Positions 49,520-62,313 of a stretch of 64,000 nt of DNA are shown here, one piece after another. The notes below the pieces were generated by a model that was not told where the DNA came from, ran no database searches, and saw only the letters and a list, made by a program, of their open reading frames with translations. Origin of the DNA: Acanthornis magna (Eukaryota > Chordata > Aves > Passeriformes > Acanthizidae). The stretch is taken from assembly GCA_036785705.1 (NCBI GenBank), contig JAWUZG010000036.1, positions 12,333,501 through 12,397,500 of the forward strand, read 5' to 3'. Position 1 is the first letter of the stretch. The number at the start of each line of letters is the position of its first letter. The position numbers and the translations under genes were made by a program.

Positions 49520-49792
49520 CCTTCCTTCCTTCCTTCCTTCCTTCCTTCCTTCCTTCCTTCCTTCCTTCCTTCCTTCCTTCCTTCCTTCCTTCCTTCCTTC
49601 CTTCCTTCCTTCCTTCCTTCCTTCCTTCCTTCCTTCCTTCCTTCCTTCCTTCCTTCCTTCCTTCCTTCCTTCCTTCCTTCCTTCCTTCCTTCCTTCCTTC
49701 CTTCCTTCCTTCCTTCCTTCCTTCCTTCCTTCCTTCCTTCCTTCCTTCCTTCCTTCCTTCCTTCCTTCCTTCCTTCCTTCCTTCCTTCCTTC
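49520..49792. repeat. Pure (CTTC)n / (GGAA)n tetranucleotide microsatellite, 273 bp
   Basis: About 68 uninterrupted tetranucleotide units with no base out of register. The surrounding pyrimidine-only run is longer, 49517-49804 (288 bases). The minus strand is pure GGAA-type purine sequence. Apparent open frames of 115-125 codons reading LPSF or KEGR repeats are artefacts of the array. Such long pure arrays are highly unstable in length, and assembly may have altered the true copy number. Confidence 0.98.
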
Positions 49793-49822
49793 TCTCCCCC
49801 TCCCATCTTTCCCCCTCTTTAA

Positions 49823-49952
49823 TTTTTTTTTTGGTAGGAGGTAGACAATGAGCCCTTCAACAGAGGCTCAAATGGAAAAAGTAGAAACAGTACCTTCATT
49901 TTCTCACAAAATGCAGACTCATCTGAGAAACTGATTTTTTTTGGTAGGAGGT
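49823..49952. repeat. Direct repeat of a T-run plus GGTAGGAGGT, about 110 bp apart
   Basis: The 18-bp sequence TTTTTTTTGGTAGGAGGT is found at 49825-49842 and again at 49935-49952. The spacer is single copy. The first lies just downstream of the (CTTC)n tract. Confidence 0.85.
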
Positions 49953-52900
49953 GATTCCCTGTAAAGATAAAATAATCTGTTTCCCAGATGTAGTGATATA
50001 GTATAGCTTTAACAGTACAAATAGTGAAATTATTACCTCTTGGGAATCATCAGTCAGCATAATAATTTTAAAAGGGTTTTTTCTTGTAGTTGTTCTGTTT
50101 TGAGTCTCACAACTTCATTTTCTTGCATGGATTCAAGAAAACCCTCTGTTAGGAGACTCATTAGTAAGGCTCAGTTCTTCTGTCAATGCCATTTCCTCAT
50201 ACGCATTTACATTTGTGTTTGAGGAATTAAAATATTCATAAAGAGCATAACTATAAACATATAAAGCATATAAATGTTACTATACAGACTTTGTAATTAA
50301 ATTACACATTATTTTCTAGAGAGTTCATCACTGAGAGATTATGAAGTCAGGACATAAGGAAGACCCTAATTTTTGAAAACCTCATTTTCAGCTCTAATGA
50401 TATCGGAACTTGAAAAAATATGACGAACTCAAGCTAAAGTTAGAGTCATGGAGAACCATAGCCTATGAAGACCCAAGTTGCACCAGCATTGCCAAGGTCA
50501 TAAGAAAAAAAGTCAAGTTAATTAGCATTTTAGCGTCATGCTATGACTTCTTTGTGGGCTGCTGTGCTGAAAGCAGACTGGATTTATTTTTTGCCATTTT
50601 CAGCAGCTTATTCCTGGTGAAATGCTCCATCCTTTTTTCATTCAGTATTTTATAGATTATTAGAAAACTGGAGCAGAAAGAGCCAAAGATTCCATTCTCT
50701 ACCTCCCATGGATCCATTATATCCCTGAGGGATATCTTCCTGACTTGATCTTAAGGATGTTTCTTGACTTGCCTAATCACTGTAGGCCTTTTGTGTTGGA
50801 TCCATGCTCAGGTTATTGACAATCCTGCTGCCAACTGTCCTATTTGAAAGTCACTATTAGCTTTAGGCTCAGTCTTTCTGTCCACTAATGAGCAGGTTGC
50901 AGATGGGAATAACAGTGCCTGTGGTATTGGACAGGTGCAGGGATAAGGTCCAAGAGAAAAAGGGTCTGAAACATTTCTTACAGGATCATTTCTGTATCAC
51001 AAAGATATATTTTTTTATGTTTCTGTGGTTTTATCTATCAATGTAATAATTATTATTTCTTTGAAAGAGTGCATAATCAAACACTCCGTTCCTGGCATAT
51101 TCAGCAAAATTTTACACACTCTTCTGAATTTTGTGTCCGCAGAATCTCTTGGCATGACTTTTTTTTCCTTATTTCATTAAATAATTCAACTTGTTCCCCC
51201 TACTTTTTGCACAATCAATGTTTTGTTAGAATGGTTTCAGAGCTATCATCTTGAGTGCCACTGACAGATCTTTTATTCCCTTTAAGTAACTTTCTATGTC
51301 TGTGTAAAGTGTTCCAGTGAAAAAGGTTTCCCTGCTGTCTTTCTATGATGTACAATGAACCATAAACACTGCCACTGAGCATTTTTTTTTGCTTCTGTGA
51401 AGGGATGGCACATTCTCCTCGAAATTCTGCATTCAGAGAAGTTTAAAGCAGATGAATTTTGCCATTTGCAATGTAAATATAACAAGCAATTATTAAGATC
51501 TTTATTAAGATTGTAGAATCTTGTTTTTATAAGGAAGATCAATGTACATAAAAATGCAATCCGTTGGCCCAAAGTAGAAAACAGAGCATCTGCTTTAACG
51601 GCAGACATGTATACCTATTTTCCAATTCATGCTTCAAGAAAATCAGGCCCTCAACCTCCTCAGGTTCTCATGTTCACTTGTAACACCCTTGGCTGCATTG
51701 AGTTTTAATAGACAGAGGATGCATGTGACAAGTTTGTAGAGGTAGGGGACTTGAAAAATAGTATGATCTAGTTGAATCATCAGGCTATTATATATTCCTG
51801 TAATCTTCCTTTTCTTCAAAGTTATTCTTTTCAACTTTATTAAACTGTGTTGTTTTCAAGAATTCTCATTGATGAAATCAGCCCGATCTGGTAGAAAAGG
51901 AAGAGTGACTGTGTTCTTAAAAGTCAAGTCAGATCCAAGTAATTTGAGATTTGAGCTTATGAGAGCTAAGCTCTGTAGAATCATGGAATATGACCCAGAA
52001 GACTCAAAGCTTTTTAGCTGATGGGATCCTTAGCACAAAGTTTTGAGGACGACATTAGTGTGAACATATACATACAAAGGAGGTTTAAAGAGAAAAATGT
52101 AATACAAAACATAGTCAGAATTGATTACCATTGTAATTTTTTTCTTATCCATATTAATTAGTCATTAACAGGAAAATGTGAACAATGTGACAATACCCAG
52201 TTGAGATATTTTGTAATATTTTGAAAAATGGAGAAAAGGAACTACTCCTTTGTAAAATACCTTTACATGACTATCTCTGTGAGCTGAGTGATAATCACAG
52301 ACATCCCTGCTGTGGTATCTGCTTGGGCACACAAACACACGAGTGTGACATTTCTAATAATCAGTTTCAAATAGGATCTGTGGGAGCATGTTTCATTTTG
52401 GAGTCTTCATTAATCCCCCACAAGCTTGCAATGGTGGGTCTGTAGTGACATGGCTTAGAGTGAGAGAGGCAAAAAAGGAAAAACTTACAAAGTTGTTTAC
52501 TAGGCCATGGCAATTTTTCCCTAGAGGGGAAGAGACCAGTAATCTTTTTCCTCAAGGGGATAAGACCAGTAGTCTTATCTTATTAGTATTATTTTGATAA
52601 TGAATTACCTGTGCTATCCTTGTTTCAGTCTCTTAAACTCCTGTTGTGTTGACTATTCATGTCACTTAGGACAGAAACATAAAGAAAAACCTTGAAGAAG
52701 TTGTAAACTTCTGGTGGAGACAGACTATCACCTTGCCTTAGCAAGAGCTTCTCACTTGACCTCATGGTTAAATCCAAATTCTGATACTGTCTCAAGTACC
52801 AATGCTGGTCTCATTCCTAAAGGTCTGAACTCAGATATACTCTGATGAAATCAATAGATACTTTTTAGTTGATAATTGGTATAAGTGCTCATGTTTAATA

Positions 52901-54916
52901 TCTGATATGTTTCATATTTCACTCATTTCACATTTTCCCTTTGAGGAAAAATGAATCCCTCTCCTTTTCTTCTTGTTAATGAATTTATTTTAATATTAAG
53001 AATAAGAAAAGTAATGAAGCTCTTCTATTTCCTGCAGAATAATTAAAGATTCATTGGGGAGAGGGAAGCATTGTGGAGCCCATTGACTAGGACATTCACA
53101 AAGAAAATTAAAAAACAGGGTTGAAACCTCAAGTCCAATTAATATTTACATATTTTATAGTAAAAAAGAATTATTCCCACTGAGGAAAGCCCCAATTTAG
53201 ACTATTCATTAGTTTTTCAGAGCTGTTAAGTCCCTGCAGGTACCTTAGCCCTTTGGGCCTGAAGTCTCCTCCTCTCAGATGAGCAAATTCACTTCAAATT
53301 AAACAGTTTAGGTAAGTGGACTGCCTGAGGTATGTCCTTCTGAGCTGCTTTACCAAGCCAAGCCCTTATTGGATCCTGGCTTGAGGGCTGTGTGGCTGCA
53401 CTCTCTGTGGCGATGCTTGGAGCCCTTTTCCATGGGATGTGTGCAGGCATCCTCTGCCCCTCACTCGCCCTGGGTCTGGGGGCTGCTCAGCGATGCTGAT
53501 CAGCGCCTGGGGAAGCTCCTGGACCTCTCCTTGGCTTGCTCTGATGCCAGGACTAACAACGGTGAAGGCTGAAGCAGCTGTGGTGAGCTGGGTCCCAGAG
53601 AGACACCTCCTCTCATCAATTTTAGCTCTGCTCTCTGTTCATAGCTTGGTCTCTGCAAATATGCTTCAGCCAAACATCACACACAGCTCGACAGAGAAAG
53701 CAGGAATGTCTGCTCTGCTGTTTTCTTCCTCTCGCTCTGAGACTTGCAGAAACACATAGGGAAGCAAAGGGGTGGTTTGAACATCATTTAAACGTACTCC
53801 TTCATTTTCTGTCCTTTGGCTTTCACTCATCTATACTGAAACACAAAGAGGACCTTTGAATTGAATTATAAACACTTCTTTAATGTCCCTTCATTTATCT
53901 TGCTACCAGGATACAAAAAACCCCCCAGAGATGAGCTACGATCTTTGAAGTCTAACTGGTTTTAAATGCAGGTTTATAATGCTATGCGAACCAGAAAGGC
54001 AACATTGCAGATTATTTTATTAATTTCACAGTAAATTTGCCTAACTTGTGAGTAGAAAGAACTTTATTCCCCACCTGTTAGTGCTGAAAATCAAGGATCT
54101 GAAATCCAAATGGATGTCTTTTCTACCTTAGTAATAAAAACCAGTACTTTTCAGTGGCTACTTGCATAGACAATTATATCTCATTCATGTAACATAATAC
54201 ATGAAACAGAGGATGATAGTCCACACTTCTGGAAAGATTATAGCTTCTCTTGAGAAGATATTTCTTTTATTTGTAATGAAGAGAGATGAAATACAGGTAG
54301 GAACTGTGTTGGCAGAGCTGCTGTTTTTACATAACTACTTGCACTGAATAAGATTTTTCGATTGCTGTTAGTGCATAGATATATGTACAGGTCAGAAAAA
54401 CAAACACATTTACAACAGGCACTTAAGCCTTACAAATTTTCCTCTAAGATATTAAGGACTTAGGAGATCATGGAAATACAGCTTGAAATGTGTTTTCAGC
54501 TCATGCTCTCACATCTATGAAGAGTTTTAGAGCTCTGAGTCAAGTAAAAAATTCCTGTTGTCAACAAAATGAATGGATGTATGTTTAACTAACCTCTGCT
54601 GCATCACCTAGGATGGCTATATCGGATGTTGCTACCCCAGATCAAAATCTAGATCTTGGCATTAAAAAAAGAAAATTTCTTGTTTATACAGGCTCAAAAA
54701 AGGTCTTTGTAGCGTGGCTCACAATCTGCATCTTGATAATGACAAAATATCTCATAATTTATCCATCCTGAAACATTTACCATTTTTATTACATGTTTTC
54801 TCATGGATTAAAGAACTTCTGTGATTAACATCTGAGCCTTGCTCCCTATTATTTGAGATCTGTTTGCTAATCTAATTTGTAGATTAAATGCCTCGAATGA
54901 ACATTTATTACGCTGG

Positions 54917-54982
54917 TGATGTCACGGCAGTGTGCAGTGGGTACTGGTAACAAGTCAACACTCACCAGCTGTTACCATGCAA
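54917..54982. promoter_or_regulatory. Possible cis-regulatory motif cluster
   Basis: TGATGTCA (54917-54924) differs by one base from the palindromic CRE TGACGTCA. TGGTAAC (54945-54951) and GTTACCA (54971-54977) form an inverted repeat, and the latter continues as GTTACCATGCAAC, close to an RFX X-box. Motif matches of this quality also arise by chance. Confidence 0.2.
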
Positions 54983-55202
54983 CAGGATCTGAGATAATGG
55001 AGATATTTCCTGTTCACCAGGGGATGCCATTGTGTGGGAACTACCCACGAGAGCTGGCTTTCGATGCCAGTCATTCCAATCGTTTTTTATTCTGGTATTT
55101 GAGATGCCACTCATAGGCTGGGCCCTGCTCAGTTCTATTTCTGGCTTTTCCACTGACTCAAGGACAAGGAAGTTTGCTTGATCTTTCTGTCCTTTGTTAT
55201 CT

Positions 55203-55228
55203 TAGAATCATAGAATGGCTTGGGTTGA
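55203..55228 (-). mobile_element. Short CR1 3'-tail remnant
   Basis: TAGAATCATAGAATGGCTTG followed by GGTTG is the complement of the usual avian CR1 3' end, including the ATTCTATGATTCTA terminal repeat. Only about 26 bp is clear. The following bases could be a decayed continuation or single-copy sequence. Confidence 0.5.
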
Positions 55229-58200
55229 TTATCATTAACATTTTAGCAGATCTGGTATTTAAAAAAAGTCAGCAATGTTTTACTAAATATATTATTTGTC
55301 TGGAAATACTAATCTTGCATACAAAAATAATTTAGAGCTATGAATATTTTTTGTTTGTTTGCCACAGCTTTTCCTACAAAAAGAAGTCAGTTTCATCTAA
55401 ACTTTTTTAAAAAACCCAACAAACTATGAATCTTCCACACCAGAACTATTAATCAGGGAAATGAGTCTTCCAGGTAGAGTATTCCTTTGGGCTTCAATGC
55501 CTTGTTGCCTACATGAATTGTAAATGCTGCAGAAAAAGAATCAGAGAAGCATAAACTTCCATGAAGGTTTAATCCCATTCTTTGCAAGATCACTGGTCAG
55601 GAGTTTGTGTCTCTTTGTGACTGTATGAGTGTAATAGAATTTGAAAGACATCGGTTTCATCGAAACAGAAAAGGGGATATACGAAAAAATATAAAATTTT
55701 AGAGGGTAAGAGAAATATATTCTTTCACCTGTCTTAAATATTTATTTTGAGAATTAATTTGTGAATGATTTTCTGATGTGTTTAAACTGCCAGGGGCCTG
55801 ATTACCACATTCATTATTACAATACTACGACTGCAATAAACTATAGGTTTTGGTGCTAAAATAATTATTATTTCAGAAATTATAGCAGCATCTTCTGTTG
55901 CCTTCATCCTGAAACAGAAACTGTTCCCCCAAGCACATAATTGAGAAATAGGACCATAGATTTAGAAGCTGGTGCCCAGTGAGAATCCAATTGCCCTGTC
56001 ATGCCAATGAGAATTATATGCTTGGTTGTCAAAAATCTGGTTGATTTCTTGTGTCACTTATGTAATCTATAATACTTTACAGACTTTCTTAGTGAAGTAA
56101 TCTGTTGGAAATAAATCTATCTGAAGTACTCACGTCCACAAGATAACCTGCAAAAAGACTGAGAAAATTAATTTAAAAGTCATTAAGCACTTGTGTGATC
56201 CTAAGACATTGGCTTTTTATAGAGAGCAATTTTGTGCTTCTGGAGCTGCCAGAAATTTTGCTGAAGCAAGAATAGGATCTGATGATGGAGATGAATCTAC
56301 TTATTATTCTCAAAGGTTAAGTGACAAATGCCCTGGCATTGACAGAGGTGGAGTGGAAGGGTCTGAGGCTAACGTGGGAGAGCCCCGGTCCTGCCAGACC
56401 ACAGAAAGTGTCCGTCCGGGCATTCGTGCTCCTCCCCATGCCACTGTCACCGCAGGGTGGGGTACTGGTGCAGGGACATTTTCCATCTGGGCATGAACAG
56501 ATACAGCTCATGCTGAAAATAGAACAGAGCAGAAATTTTTATCAGTGTTTAAGAGAGGACAAAATGCTTTTCTTGTAAAATTGTAGATTTCTCCAGGGAA
56601 ATACCATTCAAGGCAGCTATTCAATTTTCAATGTTCCTGAGAAGGAATATCTGCTATCCACTTTAGAAACCCCTTCGCATTGTTTTTTATCATCACACAT
56701 GGTTTAATAGTCTCTCCCTTTCTCGCTTCCATAATGCAAACCTGTCTAAACTGTGTAGTGCAGTTAATGAAGAAAACTAGAGGAAATTTTGAGCTACCAG
56801 TACAAACAAATGATGTTGGATTAACTTGAACCATTCAGTAAACAGAAAATCAAGAATGACAAATTACATAATTGGATTAAGATGGTTAATGTTCCCATAC
56901 TTTGAAAACAAAGTTTTGCAGAATTTCTCTTTTGTCAATTTTTTTTGTTTGTTTTTAATGGTACAAAGCCAAATATTAAAGTACGCATATTGATTCCTTG
57001 TTTTAAGAAAGAATTGTTTAAGAGTTTAGAAGTTCCATCATAATTAATAAACCTGCTTTGTACTACACAGATGTAAGAGGTATTTCTTTGAGTATTTTAC
57101 AGCCAAACATCCAAGTGTGTTCAAATACAGTCAATAGCCCCAGGTTCTCTGTCTCCTCCTGGCAGCTCTGGTGCTTGAGTGCAGAGATGAGGTAGTGGGT
57201 CAAATCAGTCTAATTTGGGAAAAATGTCCTTCTGAATAACACTGGGAACAGAACTGTTTCTGTGGCATTTTGGCACAATCCACCTTTCAGCAGGAATGCT
57301 GGATGTTGGTGCTGACAGTGGCCTGGGATGGCGTGCCTGGGTGGAGAGACAGTCCCTTTCTCAGTGTCCATCCCATGCTGGACACAGAGCAGTGTGCCCA
57401 CCCCTGTGCTGCTCTGGGGATGGTGCTGCACACCTGCCTGACATAGCAGCAGCGTGGCAGCTCTGGGCAGTGCTCTTTGCTCCCAGCCTTGTGCTCATGG
57501 GGACGTCTTTGCTCCTTGGTGCTCAATGTCCTCTGTGTTTGCTGCTGCTCTGCACAAGGCAGGGCTGCTGGCAGCCCGCGGTGGGAGCCCTGCACCATGG
57601 CTATTTAAACAAATACTTAGTTACACTCCATGAGCACAGCGGCCTGTTAAACCCTATGGAGGAGGAGCAGAACTTTTCTATGCCATTTTAGATAATTGCA
57701 GCAATTCAGCAGTTCAAAATGGCTCAACAAATATTCCTGCTGTTCTGTGGAAACCTTAAAAGTACATTTTCACATCCACACGTCTGAGTGGGAAGAAAAC
57801 GATTTACTTCTGATTCAGTATAATTTACTCGTCACTATGCCCATCTCGTTCTTGCAAATAAAACTGGGGTTCAGAATGGAATGCAAGTAGGGAGTTGTTG
57901 CAAATGAAGCCATTCATTCATCAACAAAAAGTGGAATACAAGATTATTTTGCTAGAATCTTGCAGCACATAAAACTAGATAGTGAGAGAATAAACAGTTC
58001 TCTATGTGTGTATTTATCAATGGTGGGTTTTCACATATCATTACTTCCCTCCCCCCAATTCAACCCATCAAAGAAGAAAACAAGATTAAATGAAAGAAAA
58101 TTAATTTCCATCTGACAAATGTTTTATCAGTCAAAGCCTATTCAGATAGTTATGAGAACATACCACGCAGTAATGAAAGGAAAATTAGCTTGCCTTTCTA

Positions 58201-61200
58201 TCAAGAAAACAAATGTTGCAGGAAACAATGGGCTTGTGTTTCAGCAAACACTCAGATGCTCACGCTAGCAGTCAAAGGTAATCAGAGAAAATGACAGCTA
58301 GTAGCAGATGCAGGAGCGAGGCAGCTGGCTAGGAGGAGTTCTGTCTCTGCCCTCTGCATGTAAGAGACTTGTGTTGGGTTGGTCCACCACAGGGCTGTCT
58401 CGGCATACAGTGGTTCCCTGTAACCTTTCCCAGAAGGCGTTTGGTGTTTGCGATGTAGCAAAGACATTTCCGAATTGTGTGACACTGGTCTGAGTCAGCC
58501 TTCCCTTGTGCATGTTGATACATAGATAGGAATTTTGCACATCAATTCCTGCCTGCTCTGAGTCTGACCATGAAGCTCGCAGAGGTTAAGTTTCTATCAT
58601 CATTATTATTTGATGTGCTTTTTTTCCAGTTCATGGTACCTGAAGTAATGAGAGAGCCATGTCAAGCCCACCAAAACTGGACTCTGTAGCTCATTGCATG
58701 TAGGGGCAGTACTGAAAGTGGTGTGCAGAGAGGCACTCCTAGCACTAACTTGTTCATAGCATCCTTCTGAAGAAACTATTCCCAGCAGTATGTTTTGTAT
58801 TCATGCTGGAATATACTAGTGTGAAAGACTGGGGACCAGAAACTAAGAAAGAGCTAATTTTTCTGTCTCACTGGAAGTCCTCTCCATCAGTTCATGCACA
58901 AAAACCTCATGTTTTGCGTTCCAGCATTGGTCTTTCATCTTTATCACCCTGTATGGCATTTGAGCAAAGTTTTCTGTTTCCTGTGGTCACTTGCTCTCAA
59001 AATCACCAGATCTCAGCTCTAAATTAGAAGGTTGCAATCAGCTCTGTGAGCAACTCCCACCTCTCTACTGGTCAGTGTTCAAGACCTGATGCCACAATTT
59101 ACCAAGAGAAGTGCTATCTGTATGGGATAGAAACATCTGCATTGGTAACTGCAACAGTGGTGTATGCCCGGGAAATAACACTATCATCCGGAGTGGCCTA
59201 TAGAATAGTTTGTGAGCAATCACTTTGAACTCTGTTTTGGAGACCACAAGAAAATACCCTGAACTTGAAGCAGGTATTTGTAATTCAGCAAATCAACAGA
59301 CCCTCCTAAGCAGAAGCCGGCAATGGCTACAACAGGACCTCCACTGAGATTCACAGCAGAGTCTTTCAGGAACTTGCTAAAGACTTTCCTGCTTAAGACA
59401 AATGAGAACCTCTTGACTCTGAGGTGGTATAGCAGTGCAGAGACAGCAAGGACATGTGAACTTGGTTAGAAAGTGGGTAAGTGTGGGCTCTGTAGGCCCT
59501 CTGATGCAAGAGGGACAGGGTCTGCACAGGTAGTTCGGACATATAGTAGCAAGGCATTAAAAAAAAGGACAATTTGGTGATGGTTTGGGACAAGGTTTTT
59601 AATCTCCTCCCCAACTTCTATTACTGTAAGGAAAACAAAACATATGGGCTTAATTTGATTTTTCTCAAAGTACCTAAAAGAATTATGGGTAGTTAACAAA
59701 AAAAAACCCCAACAATACCAATGTTTTCTTTAATGTATACTTGCAACAAAAGCGGACATTTGGTTCTCTAGATGAGAGTTGCCACCTTCAGCTTCAGGTA
59801 CTACAGCAGAAAAGAAACCTGTGGGTAATTATTTATCTGAACAAATGGTTTGTCTGCTAATGATATTTAGCCAAACTCACTGGAGAAATAAACCAGTGTG
59901 TTACCTCTCCTGTCTCTTGCAGTGACTCTGTTATATCCGTATTTGTTTCAGTAACTGCTTCAGCTAGATTATTTGCATGAAATGAGCTCTCATTTTTCTC
60001 AGTACACTGGAGCTGAACATCTCCATAGCAGTTTCCTCTCTGTTTTATATTAGCATTGTGCAATGTCATTTTTATTTATTTATAGTTGCATATAATACAA
60101 TGACTTTCAGTGAGACTGTATAGGGAATCTAGCAAAAATATAATTTACATTTGTTTCTTTCTACAAAAATATAATGGCAGAAGAAATAGAAAAGGAATGT
60201 CAACAGCTCATATCAGTCAATATCATTTATTATAGAATTGCTTGTATTTTTCCAAAAGTGTATTAATTTTCCACAATTTATGTAGATCATGTGAACTCTA
60301 CATGACCCTTCAGCACCCTGCAAATGCAGTACACTGTGGAAAAATACTAACTCCAGCTCATTAACACAGGTAGCTAGATGCCCATTCAGTTTTCAGTATG
60401 ACATTTTGTTAATGATGCCAGAACTGTTTTATAGTTTAAATTCTCTATTTTTCCTAGTACATTTTAAAAGATAGCCTTTATTTTCTGACAAAGTACAGCA
60501 ACTGAAATGGGAAATAATATTTAGGAGCTCTGGAAAATAACTTGTCAAAATGTCCTTGATGTAATTCTTACGAGTCTTAAACTTATGATTACAAAGATAT
60601 TTTTAAGAATATAGAGTTCATGCATATAAATGGGAAGTACAACTGGTTTTCTTTTAGATATTCATTGGTTATTTATTCAGACTTGAAAAAGGTATCTGTC
60701 CCTCGGTTTCCTAGCCCTAGGGTTAGACTGGTTCTTGAGAGACACACAGTAGAAACCACAAGTACAAGACAAGGACACATTAATACCTTAAAGAATAGAG
60801 TGCTGTCAGCAAATATTTAGTAATTTCAGCTGTTGGACCAGTTACATAAATCAGACAATACTCACTTCAAAAAGATTCACTGTTGAAAATATACATCTTA
60901 TATGCTAGCAGAAAAATATATCTGAAACCCTGGATGTGAAAGAGTAAAAGAAATATAAAATACCTACAAAAACACATGATCTGCTGAATAGTTCTACTGT
61001 TAGTGCAATGGCAGCTTTTACAATTTCAGAAATATGTCAGTCTTCTGGTAAGAGCCTCTCTTAGTGCCTCCTATCAATTACTTAGCAAATCTGCAGTCTT
61101 CTGAAATCACAGTTCCTTAAAATAATGCTGATTTCTGGGCTGATTTCTTACTCTGAAAAAAAGTACTGGGGGCTCAGGCACTGACACCGACTATAAGTGT

Positions 61201-62307
61201 TGCATTGACTTTGAGGGGAATAAAAGCTCCACATAGTGGATTAACTATTTTACAGAAAGTTCAGATGAGTATGTTTTGCACAGTAACACAAAGGCATGTG
61301 GGTAAAGGAGAGGTATCATGCTTAATGGCCTTTGTATTTAAATGGAGATGTGAATGTGCCTGATAATACACAAAATGCTCAAATGTCTCTCAGTCTCTAA
61401 GTTTACAGTGGTGTGGTTATGATGCATTTTTAAAAGTTTCTGTAAATTAAAAATAAGAAATCAACTATTTGTAAGAGACTCCTGGTCAGAACGTTTCTAG
61501 AGAAATGCAGTGATGTTGAAAGCACTAATAAGTGCAAGCTTAAATGCTTTTCTGAAGGGAGCACATTCTGGTGTCGTTTTGTTGGAATGAAGGGCTGTGC
61601 TCTGTTCCCCCATGCTACAAGAGTAGAACTACAATAAATCTGAGAGAGCTTCTGGCTTGTCCTACAGAAACATGATCACAGGAAGGTCTTGTGTTTGCAT
61701 CAGCAGTTTAAAAAACATAATTTCATGGAAATGCTCAGAGATAAATCTGAAATGAGCAGATCTCAGCTGCTGACCAAGAAAAGGCTTCTCCAGTTGATCC
61801 CTAACATTAAACAAAGATAATATTCTTACAAAAGAGCTCTTACTGATCATAGAGCACAAACCACCAGTTAGATTCTCAACTTGATATTGAGTGACAAAAA
61901 ATTTCCCCATGAAGGAAGCAGTTAGCGTGGGTAGCTACTAATGCTTGTTCGTGAAAGAAGTGATCTCCCTGTGCTGAATGTTACATATTTTTAATGTTGA
62001 GCTATTCTTGGTTTTTTTGATGGGCACATTTTTAAACCAGATCCTACACAAGATTTTGTAAAAAACTTTTTGTCAAAAGCTTGTTCATTTTCATTTGCAT
62101 TTCATTAATCGAGTTACTTATTTAAAAAAATATAGTGGATCATTGCCTATCACAGTTATTAACAAGAACTGTAACAGTTAAAATATACAAATTCTGATGT
62201 TGCAAAGACTCTTTTTCTCTTTCTTTTTTTTTTTTTATTTTTTTATTTTTAACTGCAGCTTTGTTTTAAAACCACTCTGAATTTATTGTATAACCATCCA
62301 TTGTGAC
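55229..62307. other. AT-rich non-coding sequence
   Basis: About 7 kb. A GC-richer stretch at 57280-57600 leaves frames of 103-131 codons open on both strands, without recognised domains. A T-rich tract lies at 62218-62250. No transposon was recognised. Confidence 0.55.
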
Positions 62308-62313
62308 AATAAA
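62308..62313 (+). terminator. Candidate polyadenylation signal AATAAA
   Basis: AATAAA is followed within 17 bases by TGCCCTGTCTGTCTGTCTGA, a GT/T-rich element of the kind that follows cleavage sites. Upstream sequence is T-rich and AT-rich like a 3' UTR, but no coding exon could be placed before it. It may end a non-coding transcript or a gene whose exons lie elsewhere. AATAAA is frequent by chance in sequence of this composition. Confidence 0.25.

Larger units (their letters stand above)
49793..55202. other. AT-rich non-coding sequence
   Basis: About 5.4 kb. The one notable element at the start is the direct repeat 3' of the microsatellite. A GC-richer patch at 53370-53600 leaves overlapping frames of 67 and 106 codons without recognisable domains. 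A possible regulatory motif cluster lies at 54917-54982. Confidence 0.55.

Noticed and set aside
49429..49844. Long open frames reading LPSF or KEGR repeats
   Set aside because: They are translations of the (CTTC)n microsatellite, which stays open in all frames.
51966..51990. GTAGAATCATGGAATATG as another CR1 tail
   Set aside because: It matches only part of the terminal repeat and the adjacent sequence does not follow any CR1 3' UTR.
57184..57205. let-7-like string (TGAGGTAGTGGGT)
   Set aside because: The similarity stops after about a dozen bases and no complementary 3' arm able to form the precursor hairpin is present.
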